This document shows, in pieces, positions 34,734 through 42,021 of a DNA stretch of 64,000 nucleotides; the stretch's first letter is position 1; every line of letters starts with the position of its first letter. This DNA comes from DASZHJ01 sp035581425 (GTDB lineage Bacteria; Pseudomonadota; Alphaproteobacteria; ATCC43930; CGMCC-115725): positions 1 through 64,000 of the forward strand of contig DATJVP010000081.1 in the NCBI GenBank assembly GCA_035581425.1. The letters are read 5' to 3'. The notes beneath the pieces were generated by a model. It saw only the letters and a program-made list of their open reading frames with translations, was not told the origin of the DNA and made no database searches. Position numbers and translations under genes: made by a program.

Positions 34734-35942
34734 ATGATCCCCGCCCTCCTGATCTTCCTCGCGACCTATACCGTCGTGGCCATCGGCCGGTTGCCGGGGC
34801 TGCGGCTCGACCGCGCGGGCGCCGCGATCATCGGGGCGAGCCTGATGGTGGGGGTGGGTGGGCTCGGCCTCGACGAGGCCTATCGCGCCGTCGATCTCAA
34901 CACGCTGGTTCTGCTGCTGGGGATGATGATCCTGGTCGCGAACCTCAAGCTCGCGGGCTTTTTCGAGCTCGCGGCCGACGCCGCGGCGCGAGCGGCGCAC
35001 GGTCCGCTCGGCCTCCTCGCGGGCATTGTCGTTGTCTCGGGCGCGCTCTCGGCCTTTCTCGTCAACGACACCGTCTGCCTCATGCTGACCCCGCTGGTGG
35101 CGCAGCTCGCACGCACGCTGCGGCGGAACCCCGTGCCCTATCTCCTGGCGGTCGCGATGTCCTCGAACATCGGCAGCACCGCGACCATCACCGGCAATCC
35201 CCAGAACATCATGATCGGCAGCTTCTCCGGAATTTCCTATGCGCGCTTTGCGGCGGCGCTGTCACCGGTCGCGGCCATTGGTCTCGCAATCGTCTTTGCA
35301 CTGATCGTGCTCGCCTTCCGGCGGGAGTTTTTCGGCGGCGGGCGCTTCGAGACGCCGGCGCTCGGCGTGCGCGTCCATCGCGCGCTTCTGCTGAAGTCGC
35401 TCGCGGCCGCCGCGGCGATGGTGGCGTGTTTCTTTGCAGGCGTCGCGCCCGCCAAGGTCGCGATCATCGGCGGCGCGCTGTTGCTCCTGACGCGCCGCCT
35501 CAAGCCCGAGCGCGTCTACCGCGAGATCGACTGGGCGCTGCTACTCCTCTTCGCGGGGCTCTTCGTGGTCGTCGCGGGTGTGGAGAAGGCGCTGCTGACG
35601 CCGGAGGCGCTAAAGCTCGCGGACCGCCTCGCGCTCGACGATCCCGCGGTGCTGGCGCCGGTGACGGCGCTCCTCTCGAACCTCGTCAGCAATGTCCCGA
35701 CGGTGCTGGTGCTAAAGCCCTTCGTCGCGGTGCTCGCGCATCCCGAGCGCGCCTGGCTCGTCCTCGCGATGGCCTCGACGCTCGCCGGAAATCTCACGAT
35801 CCTTGGCTCGGTCGCGAACCTCATCGTGGTCGAGCGTGCACGCCGCAGCCGCATCGAGATCGGATTCTGGACCTACCTCAAGGTGGGCCTGCCGGTGACG
35901 CTGCTGACGCTCGCTCTCGGCGTCTGGTGGCTCGACGGCTAG
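34734..35942 (+). CDS. SLC13/ArsB-like (IT superfamily) anion transporter
   Basis: The product of 402 residues is an inner-membrane carrier of about eleven helices. It has the repeat pattern of the ion transporter superfamily: AAIIGASLMVGVGGLGLDEAYRAVDLNTLVLLLGMMIL, SAFLVNDTVCLMLTPLVAQLA, SNIGSTATITGNPQNIMIG in the first half and SNLVSNVPTVLVLKPF with NLTILGSVANLIVVE in the second. These Asn/Thr/Gly loops hold the substrate in relatives. Family members carry citrate, sulfate, arsenite or other anions; the substrate here is not clear. Its stop codon region overlaps the end of a doubtful frame on the other strand. Confidence 0.85.
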   Translation: MIPALLIFLATYTVVAIGRLPGLRLDRAGAAIIGASLMVGVGGLGLDEAYRAVDLNTLVLLLGMMILVANLKLAGFFELAADAAARAAHGPLGLLAGIVVVSGALSAFLVNDTVCLMLTPLVAQLARTLRRNPVPYLLAVAMSSNIGSTATITGNPQNIMIGSFSGISYARFAAALSPVAAIGLAIVFALIVLAFRREFFGGGRFETPALGVRVHRALLLKSLAAAAAMVACFFAGVAPAKVAIIGGALLLLTRRLKPERVYREIDWALLLLFAGLFVVVAGVEKALLTPEALKLADRLALDDPAVLAPVTALLSNLVSNVPTVLVLKPFVAVLAHPERAWLVLAMASTLAGNLTILGSVANLIVVERARRSRIEIGFWTYLKVGLPVTLLTLALGVWWLDG

Positions 35943-36151
35943 CCGCCGCTCGCACGAGACTCGAGGCTGCTGGTCGCGGGCGGGCAGCGGTGCCAGACCT
36001 CGACCGGCGCCTGGGCTGCCGCCGTCGCGTCGGCGCCGGTGATAATGTTGACGGTGTTCTCGTTCTGGAGGGCCATGTAGACGGATTGCCCGGCCTTGGG
36101 ATCGGAGGCTGGGCAACCCCAAGCGTTTGCCTGGCCACGATCCGTCGCCCT
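35939..36151 (-). pseudogene. Possible gene remnant, in frame after the DinB-family stop
   Basis: Directly after the TGA of the DinB-family gene the same frame stays open for 70 more codons to a TAG at 35941-35939. The reading (ANAWGCPASDPKAGQ, QNENTVNIITGADATAAA, VEVWHRCPPATSS) looks protein-like and has two Cys. The only ATG in it is at 36076, giving 45 residues with no signal. It may be the end of a lost periplasmic protein gene, a tiny gene, or chance. The final bases overlap the transporter gene on the plus strand. Confidence 0.25.
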
Positions 36152-36679
36152 TCAGCCGCCGCAGATTTCAGCGCGGAGCTGCTCGAGCTCCCGGAGATGC
36201 TCACGATCGTGCGTGGCGATGATGGCGACGAGCTCCTCGATGGTCATGGGGCCGACGCCTTCGAGGATGCCTGCGCGGCGGCGCTCCGCAGGGCCGAGGG
36301 CGGCAAGCCGCGTCACGAGCTCGCGCCGCACGGTCGCAAACGCGACACGTGCCGCGCGCGCGTCCTGCGAGAGGTAGCGGCGCTCCGCGGCGAGCTGGTC
36401 TCCCGCGATGTCCGCAAGCTCCGGCATCGCCTCCGTTAGGATGCGCTCGACCCGCGTGCGATAGCCCTCGAGGTCGATGTTGTGGAGATGGAGCACGTGC
36501 TCGACGAGCGCGAAGCCTCCCGCCGCCGGACGCCGCCGCCACTCCGATTCCGGAATCGTCTCGGCGATCGCGTCGAGCCGCGCCGGCATTTCCGCCAATT
36601 CGGCAACCGCGCGCAGATAGCTCCTTGAAGGCTCGTCCGCGGCGTTCATCGCCGCAAGCATCGCGATGGTCGTGCACAT
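36152..36679 (-). CDS. DinB family protein
   Basis: The product of 175 residues fits the DinB four-helix bundle: SYLRAVAELAEMPARLDAIAETIPESEWRRRPAAGGFALVEHVLHLHNIDLEGY carries the first conserved His residues, and VAIIATHDREHLRELEQLRAE the last, together forming a divalent-metal triad. Some members are thiol-dependent S-transferases (bacillithiol or mycothiol); in a proteobacterium the thiol partner would differ, so the activity is unknown. I chose the ATG at 36679 rather than one 19 codons upstream, whose extension is Arg-rich and unlike the family. The end is 12 bases or more from any other sure gene. Confidence 0.75.
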   Translation of the reverse strand: MCTTIAMLAAMNAADEPSRSYLRAVAELAEMPARLDAIAETIPESEWRRRPAAGGFALVEHVLHLHNIDLEGYRTRVERILTEAMPELADIAGDQLAAERRYLSQDARAARVAFATVRRELVTRLAALGPAERRRAGILEGVGPMTIEELVAIIATHDREHLRELEQLRAEICGG

Positions 36680-36748
36680 GGCGTTCCCCAATTCGTCGGA
36701 GCCGCCGGCTCTAGCATATCTCCGGCGGCCTCGCAAAGCGGGGAAGGC

Positions 36749-37261
36749 TCAGGCGCCTTGCTCGGGAGCGCGGTAGATCTGGGGCGGCGGCTCGCCGTGC
36801 TTTTCCGGGAGCTTCGGCTGCGGCGCCGGATGGAAGACCGGGTCGCGCCAATCCCAGGAACGCTCGTAGGGGAGATGCATCACCACGCCGCCGCCGTGGT
36901 TGCGCGAGTTCTCCTCGACCGCCTTCTGGAGGTCGCTCGCGAGCTTCTCGTCCCAGGGCAGCACGTAGTACCGCGGCTCGCGCACCCCGGGGATCTTGAG
37001 CCAGAGATAGATCCCCGAGCCCTCGACGATGTAGGAGCCAAGCACCGGCAATTCGCCATCGGGATGGCGCAGCACCTCGAGCCGGCTCGATTTCGGGCGG
37101 CCCAGCATATCGGAATAACCGAAGAAAAGACCCGCAAGCAGCAGCGCGAAGAATCCGCTCACGATCGCGCGGCGGGTGCGGGTTCCCATGGGGAGGCCCA
37201 CGAAGGCGAAAATTCCGAGCGCCAGCGCCAACGTGAGGAAAGCGATGAGGAAGGTCGTCAT
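36749..37261 (-). CDS. Conserved membrane-anchored protein, third gene of ExbB/ExbD-like cluster
   Basis: The product of 170 residues has two N-terminal helices (residues 2-24 TTFLIAFLTLALALGIFAFV, and about 31-50 AIVSGFFALLLAGLFFGYSD) and a soluble part of about 120 residues ending in a Pro-rich tail. I do not recognise the soluble part; it includes LGSYIVEGSGIYLWLKIPG, YYVLPWDEKLASDLQKAVEE and MHLPYERSWDWRDPVF. Its ATG overlaps the upstream stop by four bases (ATGA), so it is translated with the ExbD-like gene. The topology places the soluble part either in the periplasm or cytoplasm. Function is unknown, but it belongs to the three-gene unit. Confidence 0.7.
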   Translation of the reverse strand: MTTFLIAFLTLALALGIFAFVGLPMGTRTRRAIVSGFFALLLAGLFFGYSDMLGRPKSSRLEVLRHPDGELPVLGSYIVEGSGIYLWLKIPGVREPRYYVLPWDEKLASDLQKAVEENSRNHGGGVVMHLPYERSWDWRDPVFHPAPQPKLPEKHGEPPPQIYRAPEQGA

Positions 37262-37863
37262 TTCTTCTTCGTCTCCTCCTCGCCCATGAAGGCGGCGCGG
37301 AGCGGTTTGTGGATGCGATTGAGGCTGCCCTCGACCATCGCGCCCTTCTTGTCGAGCTTGAAGCGGAAGATCGTGCTCTCCTGCCCGACGTAGCTCAGCT
37401 CCATCTTCGATTGCAGCAGCCGACGGCTCATGCCGTCGGCGCCGGTCACTGTCACCGTCGCCGTCACCTCGATCGGAAAGCGATTGTCCATGGAGCGATA
37501 GAGATGCGCATTGACGACGTACTCGCCCTGCCAGAAGCCGCGGGCGTAGGCGACCTCATAGTTCATGGGGATGGGCTCGGCGGAATGGCCGAGATCGTCG
37601 CGCACGAGGTTGAAGATGACGCCGCTCTTGTTGGAATAGCCCACGGGCACGTCGCCCGGGGCCTGCACCCAGAGATCGACGTCGGCGTCGATCTTGTCGT
37701 CCCAGTGGATCTCGACGGTGATGTTGCCGGGCGGCTGCTTACCGGCGGTATCCTCCTGCGCCTCCTTCCGGACATGTGCGAGCGCCACCGCGCCGATCAC
37801 GAGATAGGCGAAGACCAGCAGGAAGAGCATGTCCCGGAAGGAGACATTCATCCCCCGCCACAT
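37258..37863 (-). CDS. ExbD/TolR-like anchored periplasmic protein with DUF2135-like domain
   Basis: The product of 201 residues begins VSFRDMLFLLVFAYLVIGAVALAHV: one helix with an Asp at its start, the place where ExbD, TolR and MotB hold the proton-accepting Asp. Instead of the short ExbD periplasmic domain it carries about 160 residues of likely beta structure (ITVEIHWDDKIDADVDLWVQAPGD; IPMNYEVAYARGFWQGEYVVNAHLYR; VTATVTVTGADG) that resemble DUF2135-type domains. It starts three bases after the ExbB-like gene and overlaps the next gene by ATGA. It should be the stator-like partner of the proton channel. The passenger domain may bind an envelope target; this is inference. Confidence 0.65.
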   Translation of the reverse strand: MWRGMNVSFRDMLFLLVFAYLVIGAVALAHVRKEAQEDTAGKQPPGNITVEIHWDDKIDADVDLWVQAPGDVPVGYSNKSGVIFNLVRDDLGHSAEPIPMNYEVAYARGFWQGEYVVNAHLYRSMDNRFPIEVTATVTVTGADGMSRRLLQSKMELSYVGQESTIFRFKLDKKGAMVEGSLNRIHKPLRAAFMGEEETKKK

Positions 37864-37866
37864 GGC

Positions 37867-38418
37867 CTAGACCTCCTGGCGCGCGAGGAGATGGGCGTTG
37901 GTGCCGAGCCAGAGATATCCGACGCAGGCCAGCAGGTTCGTGTAGAGCGCCGTGCCCGAGCCGACATAGATCGCGGTCACGACCGTCTTGAAACTCTCGA
38001 AGCTCTGCGCCTTGTCGGCGGAGAGATCGCTCACGGTCATGATGAGGCCGAGCACGGTGCCGACCATGCCGAGATAGACGAGCGCATTGCCGGCCCAGCG
38101 CACGCTTTGCCAATCGCCGCGGAGGCAGCAGACGAGGCCCCAGCCGAAGAGCGCGGTGATGAGGTAGCACATGCCGGTGCTGTCGGCCTCGTAGGGCTTG
38201 AGGAGTACGCCCTCGGCCCAGGCGGCGGCCAGAAGGGCGACACCCACGAGGTTCAGCACCGCGAAGCGCGCGAAGAAGGCCCTTTCCCCCGCGGGAGCGA
38301 ACGCCGCGCTGAGGCGCTCCTGCTGCTGGCGGGCGTCGAAGGGGCTCGCAACGGGTGTCGGCTCCACCTCGGCTTGGGGAGTCCGCGACCACGGAAGTCT
38401 CGCGAGGGTGGCACGCAT
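37867..38418 (-). CDS. MotA/TolQ/ExbB-like proton channel family protein
   Basis: The 183-residue product has four helices: about residues 50-72, 80-98, 107-130 and 145-172. The third reads ALVYLGMVGTVLGLIMTVS and the fourth TAIYVGSGTALYTNLLACVGYLWL, the two helices that in MotA, TolQ and ExbB form the proton path (GxxGTVxG and a Thr-containing helix). The N-terminal 45 residues are cytoplasmic and not conserved. The start ATG at 38418 follows AGGAGG by six bases, an excellent site. It heads the three-gene unit and likely supplies proton-motive energy to its two partners. A near-consensus CtrA-type site lies 49 bases upstream. Confidence 0.7.
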   Translation of the reverse strand: MRATLARLPWSRTPQAEVEPTPVASPFDARQQQERLSAAFAPAGERAFFARFAVLNLVGVALLAAAWAEGVLLKPYEADSTGMCYLITALFGWGLVCCLRGDWQSVRWAGNALVYLGMVGTVLGLIMTVSDLSADKAQSFESFKTVVTAIYVGSGTALYTNLLACVGYLWLGTNAHLLARQEV

Positions 38419-38466
38419 CGGTGCCTCCTATGAGATTTTCACGGCCTACCAGCCTGCGGCCGATTT

Positions 38467-38483
38467 GGTTAATTGAGCCCTAA
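38467..38483 (-). promoter_or_regulatory. Near-consensus CtrA-type site upstream of the ExbB-like gene
   Basis: On the minus strand TTAG-GGCTCAA-TTAACC matches the CtrA consensus TTAA-N7-TTAAC with one change. It ends 49 bases before the start codon. ctrA itself is in this window, so the regulator is present. Confidence 0.4.
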
Positions 38484-38542
38484 TGTCCCCGGGTATTTTG
38501 CACAAACACCTGCATTTCCGCGGGACATCGGTGCCTAGACGC

Positions 38543-38992
38543 CTATTTGGCCGCGTCCTCGCAATGACCGAAGTAGGAAGCGACCTCCGTGGGCGCCGGA
38601 AGGGTCACGCTGACGCGCCGCGAGGGCAGGCCCAGGCTCACCACAAACTCGAGCGACCCCACGCGCTGGTCGTGCGGCGGCTCTCCGCGCACCAAGGCGT
38701 GGAGCCGCCGCTCGTCGAGGTCGCCGATCGGGGCGGATCGCGCGCTAATCGTCGTGAAGCGCTCGGTGCCGCGGTAGCAGGTCTCGCCGAGGCAGAACTC
38801 CGCGATGCCGCGGGCAAAGTCGAGATCGAACTCCTGGAAATGATCCTGGGTATCTCGCTCGCAGCTCGTATCCGTGCACCGCACGGTGTTCTCAAAGGTG
38901 CAGCGGAGCGGGGGCGGGGTGGCCGCAGCGCAGAGCTGCGCTGCGGCGATACTCAGAAACAGGGAGATGATAATGCAAAGGTGCGTGCGCAT
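38543..38992 (-). CDS. Secreted Cys-rich protein of unknown function
   Basis: The product of 149 residues has a Sec signal (MRTHLCIIISLFLSIAAAQLCAA) and a mature part with an N-terminal Cys cluster (LRCTFENTVRCTDTSCERD), then FCLGETCYRG and a last Cys near the end (YFGHCEDAA), which suggests disulfide bonds. I know no family for it. The ATG at 38992 was chosen because it opens the signal peptide; the frame extends upstream. It lies between the ExbB-like cluster and msrB but on the opposite strand to msrB. It is probably a small periplasmic protein. Confidence 0.6.
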   Translation of the reverse strand: MRTHLCIIISLFLSIAAAQLCAAATPPPLRCTFENTVRCTDTSCERDTQDHFQEFDLDFARGIAEFCLGETCYRGTERFTTISARSAPIGDLDERRLHALVRGEPPHDQRVGSLEFVVSLGLPSRRVSVTLPAPTEVASYFGHCEDAAK

Positions 38993-39125
38993 CGAAATTC
39001 TCCGGCTCGACTCTGAACGACCCTGGGTTGAAGCACCAAAGCCCACCAAGGCCAAGCCCAAAAGACCTTGCCGCCCTGACGCCCCCACGGTTCATAATCG
39101 AGCCCCGGAAGCATCGGAGGACCCC

Positions 39126-39524
39126 ATGACGACCGAAGCCGAATGGCGGGCGAAGCTGACGCCGGAGCAGTTCCAGGTGCTGCGCAAGCACGGAACCGAG
39201 CGTGCGGGGTCGAGCCCGCTCAACGAGGAGCACCGCGCGGGCGTCTTCAAGTGCGCGGGCTGCGGCACGCCCGTCTATCGCTCGGAGGCGAAGTTCGACA
39301 GCGGCACGGGCTGGCCGAGCTTCTTCGCTCCCATCGAGGGCGCGATCGAGACCTCTACCGACTTCAAGCTGATCTATCCGCGCACCGAGGTGCATTGCCA
39401 CGTCTGCGGCGGGCATCTGGGCCACGTCTTCAAGGACGGCCCGAAGCCCACGGGGCTCCGCTACTGCATGAACGGCGTCGCCATGAAATTCGAGCCCGAT
39501 CCCCCGAAAAAGGATGGAACCTGA
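39126..39524 (+). CDS. msrB: Peptide methionine (R)-S-oxide reductase
   Basis: MsrB repairs R-methionine sulfoxide in proteins. The 132-residue product has both zinc-binding CxxC pairs (FKCAGCGTPVY and HCHVCGGHLGHVF), the substrate region FDSGTGWPSFF and the catalytic Cys in LRYCMNGVAMKF. It ends with a short Lys-rich tail. The frame is open upstream; the ATG at 39126 gives the standard N-terminus (TEAEWRAKLTPEQFQVLRKHGTERA). The stop overlaps the start of the CoA-transferase gene by one base (TGATG). Confidence 0.97.
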   Translation: MTTEAEWRAKLTPEQFQVLRKHGTERAGSSPLNEEHRAGVFKCAGCGTPVYRSEAKFDSGTGWPSFFAPIEGAIETSTDFKLIYPRTEVHCHVCGGHLGHVFKDGPKPTGLRYCMNGVAMKFEPDPPKKDGT

Positions 39525-40669
39525 TGCGCCCCTTCGAGGGCATAAGGGTGCTCGACGCAACGCACGTGCTCGCGGGCCCTTTCGCGACGTATCAGCTCGC
39601 CGTTCTCGGCGCCGACGTGATCAAGATCGAGCATCCCGAGGAGCCCGACCAGAGCCGAAGCAATGGGACCGATCCCGCGCTCAACGACGCGGGCATGGGG
39701 ACGGGCTTCCTGACGCAGGCCTCGAACAAGCGCTCGATCGTGCTCGACCTCAAGACGAAGGCGGGGCAAGAGGCGCTCAAATCCCTCGCGAAGACCGCCG
39801 ACATCCTCGTTGAGAATTACCGTCCCGGCGCCTTCGAGGCGCTGGGTCTCGGCTACGAGGCGCTCGCGGCGCTCAACCCGCGTCTGATCTACGCCTCCTT
39901 CTCGGCCTTCGGCCAGAAAGGGCCGCGAGGGACGCAGACCGCCTACGATCACGTGATCCAGGCGACGTCGGGGATCATGGCGATGACGGGGACAGAGGAG
40001 GTGCATCCCGTCAAGTTCGGCTCGCCCGCGGTCGACTACGCGACCGGCATGTCCGGTGCCTTTGCGCTCGCCTCGGCGCTCTTCCAGCGCGAGCGCACGG
40101 GCAAGGGCCAGCGCATCGACATGGCGATGCTCGACGTCGCGATGATCCTCATGAGTTCGCATCTGACGGGCTATCTCCGGAATGGCGTCCATCCGGCGCC
40201 CGTCGGGAACAAGCACTCGCACGCCACCAACAGCGCCTATCCGACCAAGAGCGGGCTCCTGATGCTGGGTGCGAGCAACCTCCGCCAGCAACGGCGTCTC
40301 TGGCAGGCGCTCGAGCTTCCGGAGATGGCGAAGCGCACGAACCGCGAGCGCGACGCCGACCGCGCGCGAGAGGCTGCCGTCCTCTCGGAGATCCTGGCGC
40401 GGCGGACCGCCGACGAATGGGAGGTGTTCTTCCAGTCGCGCCACGTCCCCGCCGCGCGCGTGCGCAGCATGGGCGAGGCCCTCGCCGATCCTCAGCTCGC
40501 GACCCGCGGCGTCCTCCACCGCTTCGCGAGCGCACCGGGAGTCCCCGGCGCGTTCAGCGTGCCGATCTCGCCCTTCCTCTTCGCCCACGGCGGCCCTCGC
40601 GTGGACTCACCCCCGCCGCGGCTCGGCGAGCACACGGAGGCGGTGCTGGAGGAGGCGAAGGGAAAGTGA
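39524..40669 (+). CDS. CoA-transferase family III (CaiB/formyl-CoA transferase-like)
   Basis: This family moves CoA between carboxylic acids through an anhydride on an Asp. The product of 381 residues begins with the usual MRPFEGIRVLDATHVLAGPFATYQLAVLGADVIKIE and has GLGYEALAALNPRLIYASFSAFGQKGP. The segment FGSPAVDYATGMSGAFAL holds the catalytic Asp, followed by GKGQRIDMAMLD. The substrate is not evident. It is translationally coupled to msrB through TGATG, a pairing without an obvious metabolic reason. The 3' end is followed by 51 bases before the convergent membrane-protein gene. Confidence 0.92.
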   Translation: MRPFEGIRVLDATHVLAGPFATYQLAVLGADVIKIEHPEEPDQSRSNGTDPALNDAGMGTGFLTQASNKRSIVLDLKTKAGQEALKSLAKTADILVENYRPGAFEALGLGYEALAALNPRLIYASFSAFGQKGPRGTQTAYDHVIQATSGIMAMTGTEEVHPVKFGSPAVDYATGMSGAFALASALFQRERTGKGQRIDMAMLDVAMILMSSHLTGYLRNGVHPAPVGNKHSHATNSAYPTKSGLLMLGASNLRQQRRLWQALELPEMAKRTNRERDADRAREAAVLSEILARRTADEWEVFFQSRHVPAARVRSMGEALADPQLATRGVLHRFASAPGVPGAFSVPISPFLFAHGGPRVDSPPPRLGEHTEAVLEEAKGK

Positions 40670-40720
40670 CGGCCGCCGCCTCGCCGACTCCTTTTTCGTC
40701 ATGGTGCGATGAGGCGGCCC

Positions 40721-41146
40721 TTACCGCGCCGCGCTCGTCTCGGGGAGCCTCGCACGCCGGCTCTCGCGCATCGCCGGCACTCGGCGGAAGACGATGACCG
40801 TGAAGAGGAGCATCGCGAGAAGGGTGAGGAGCGAGCCCACGATGGCCACGCCCTCGAAGCTCTCGGGGTAGCCGGCGTAGATGCCGCTGACGCCAGTGAC
40901 GAGCGCGAGGGCACCGATGTTCGCGAGCCAGAAATGCATCCAGGCGGCGCCGCCTTCCGCCGCCTCGGGCCAGGCGCGGTAAACGAGGGCGTAAAGCGCC
41001 ATCGTGGCCCAGCCCAGGAGATTGATGTGGGCGTGGGCCGGCATCAGGGAGTGGTCCTGCGCCATCGCCATGGCGATGCCGAGCCCCAGGCCCGCAAGGG
41101 CATAGAGCACGGCAACGCGCAGGAAGAGACCGTCGAGCCGAACCAT
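40721..41146 (-). CDS. Four-helix membrane protein with HAHINLLGW motif
   Basis: The 141-residue product has four helices: LRVAVLYALAGLGLGIAMAM, HINLLGWATMALYALVYRAW, WLANIGALALVTGVSGIYAG and IVGSLLTLLAMLLFTVIVF. The motif PAHAHINLLGW before helix 2 is like the heme-bearing helix of heme-copper oxidase subunit I, and small proteins of this sort are often named oxidase-like. Whether it binds heme is unknown. The ATG at 41146 is supported by coupling: it lies one base after the TGA of the previous gene (TGACATG); an upstream TTG would overlap most of that gene. Confidence 0.65.
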   Translation of the reverse strand: MVRLDGLFLRVAVLYALAGLGLGIAMAMAQDHSLMPAHAHINLLGWATMALYALVYRAWPEAAEGGAAWMHFWLANIGALALVTGVSGIYAGYPESFEGVAIVGSLLTLLAMLLFTVIVFRRVPAMRESRRARLPETSAAR

Positions 41147-41147
41147 G

Positions 41148-41357
41148 TCATACGCCTTCGTAGTGATGACGGCAGGGGTGTCCGCCGCCGCCGCTCGCTT
41201 GGAGCGTCCGCGCGCGGCGGGCAATCAATGCCGCGAGATCGCGGGGATCGACGTGGTCGGCCACCATCAACGCATAGACGATGGGATCGGCGAGCATCTC
41301 CGCGAGTGTCGGCTCCGGGCGGAGATCGCGCGCCCTGCAGATCCAATGGCTATCCAT
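41148..41357 (-). CDS. Small protein of unknown function (69 residues)
   Basis: The product is short, starting MDSHWICRARDLRPEPTLAEMLADPIVYALMVADHVDPRDLAALIARRAR and ending with a Gly/His-rich tail. The helix DPIVYALMVADHVDPRDLAALI looks like a real folded unit; no family is known to me beyond its likeness to small regulatory helices of anaerobic and respiratory gene sets. It overlaps the upstream gene by eight bases and runs into the membrane-protein gene with one base between, so it is the middle gene of a tight three-gene operon. Confidence 0.6.
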   Translation of the reverse strand: MDSHWICRARDLRPEPTLAEMLADPIVYALMVADHVDPRDLAALIARRARTLQASGGGGHPCRHHYEGV

Positions 41358-41865
41358 GGGCGGCCTCCATTTGCGAAAGGACGGGGCGCCGCTCGCTGCG
41401 CGGGCGCATCGCCGCCGCGAAGGAGGCTCTGAGCCGAGCGGGCTCGGCGGCGGCACGATACTCGTCCTGCATCTCCGGCGTCAGGAGCTCGAGCTCGACG
41501 CGGTTCTCGACCCAGAGCTCGATGACGTGGAAGAGGCCGCCGCGCGAGCAGACGCGGCAGAGCCAGCCCTCGCGCGCGGCGATGCGCTCGACTTCCGAGA
41601 TACTGCGGCAGATGCCGATCGCCAGATGGGTCGCGGTCGCCCGCGGCGTCTCGAATGCCTCGATGCTCTCGACCTCGATGTCGCCGGGGATCAGGACGTG
41701 TCCCGCCGGGATGACTTCAATCGCGGAGCCGTGCTCGTCGCCCGCGAGCACGATGTAGGCGCCGCGGACCGGCGGGAAGGGAAGCGCGGTTCCGCGCCAA
41801 ATCTCCGCGAGGACGGAGGCGACGTGACGGGGGTCTTGGGCGTCGATCGATGCATGGAACAACAT
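41350..41865 (-). CDS. Conserved protein of unknown function, VOC-like
   Basis: The 171-residue product begins MLFHASIDAQDPRHVASVLAEIWRG and has PFPPVRGAYIVLAGDEHGSAIEVIPAG, which resembles a group of conserved proteins with a vicinal-oxygen-chelate-like repeat; ATHLAIGICRSISEVERIAAREGW would be the second unit with His and Glu ligands. No enzyme activity is assigned. It starts at the ATG 41865 and overlaps the 69-residue gene by eight bases. It is the first gene of a three-gene operon ending with the HAHINLLGW membrane protein. Confidence 0.65.
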   Translation of the reverse strand: MLFHASIDAQDPRHVASVLAEIWRGTALPFPPVRGAYIVLAGDEHGSAIEVIPAGHVLIPGDIEVESIEAFETPRATATHLAIGICRSISEVERIAAREGWLCRVCSRGGLFHVIELWVENRVELELLTPEMQDEYRAAAEPARLRASFAAAMRPRSERRPVLSQMEAAHG

Positions 41866-41991
41866 GACACTCGCTCCAATCGAATGAACTGAGCGCGATC
41901 GGCCTCCTCGCCGACGCCTCGATGTTCGGAAAGTAGCGGGTCCGCTAGGGCTAGACTTCGCCCGGACGAGCCATGAATAGTAAATTATGTT

Positions 41992-42011
41992 AATGGCCCG
42001 ATCGGGCCATT
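41992..42011. promoter_or_regulatory. Perfect 20-base palindrome
   Basis: AATGGCCCGATCGGGCCATT is an exact palindrome ten bases after the stop of the TPR/LuxR gene and 126 bases before the next gene. It could be an operator for that operon or the stem of a terminator; only weak T-richness follows on the minus strand. Confidence 0.45.
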
Positions 42012-42021
42012 GGGGTCTCGC

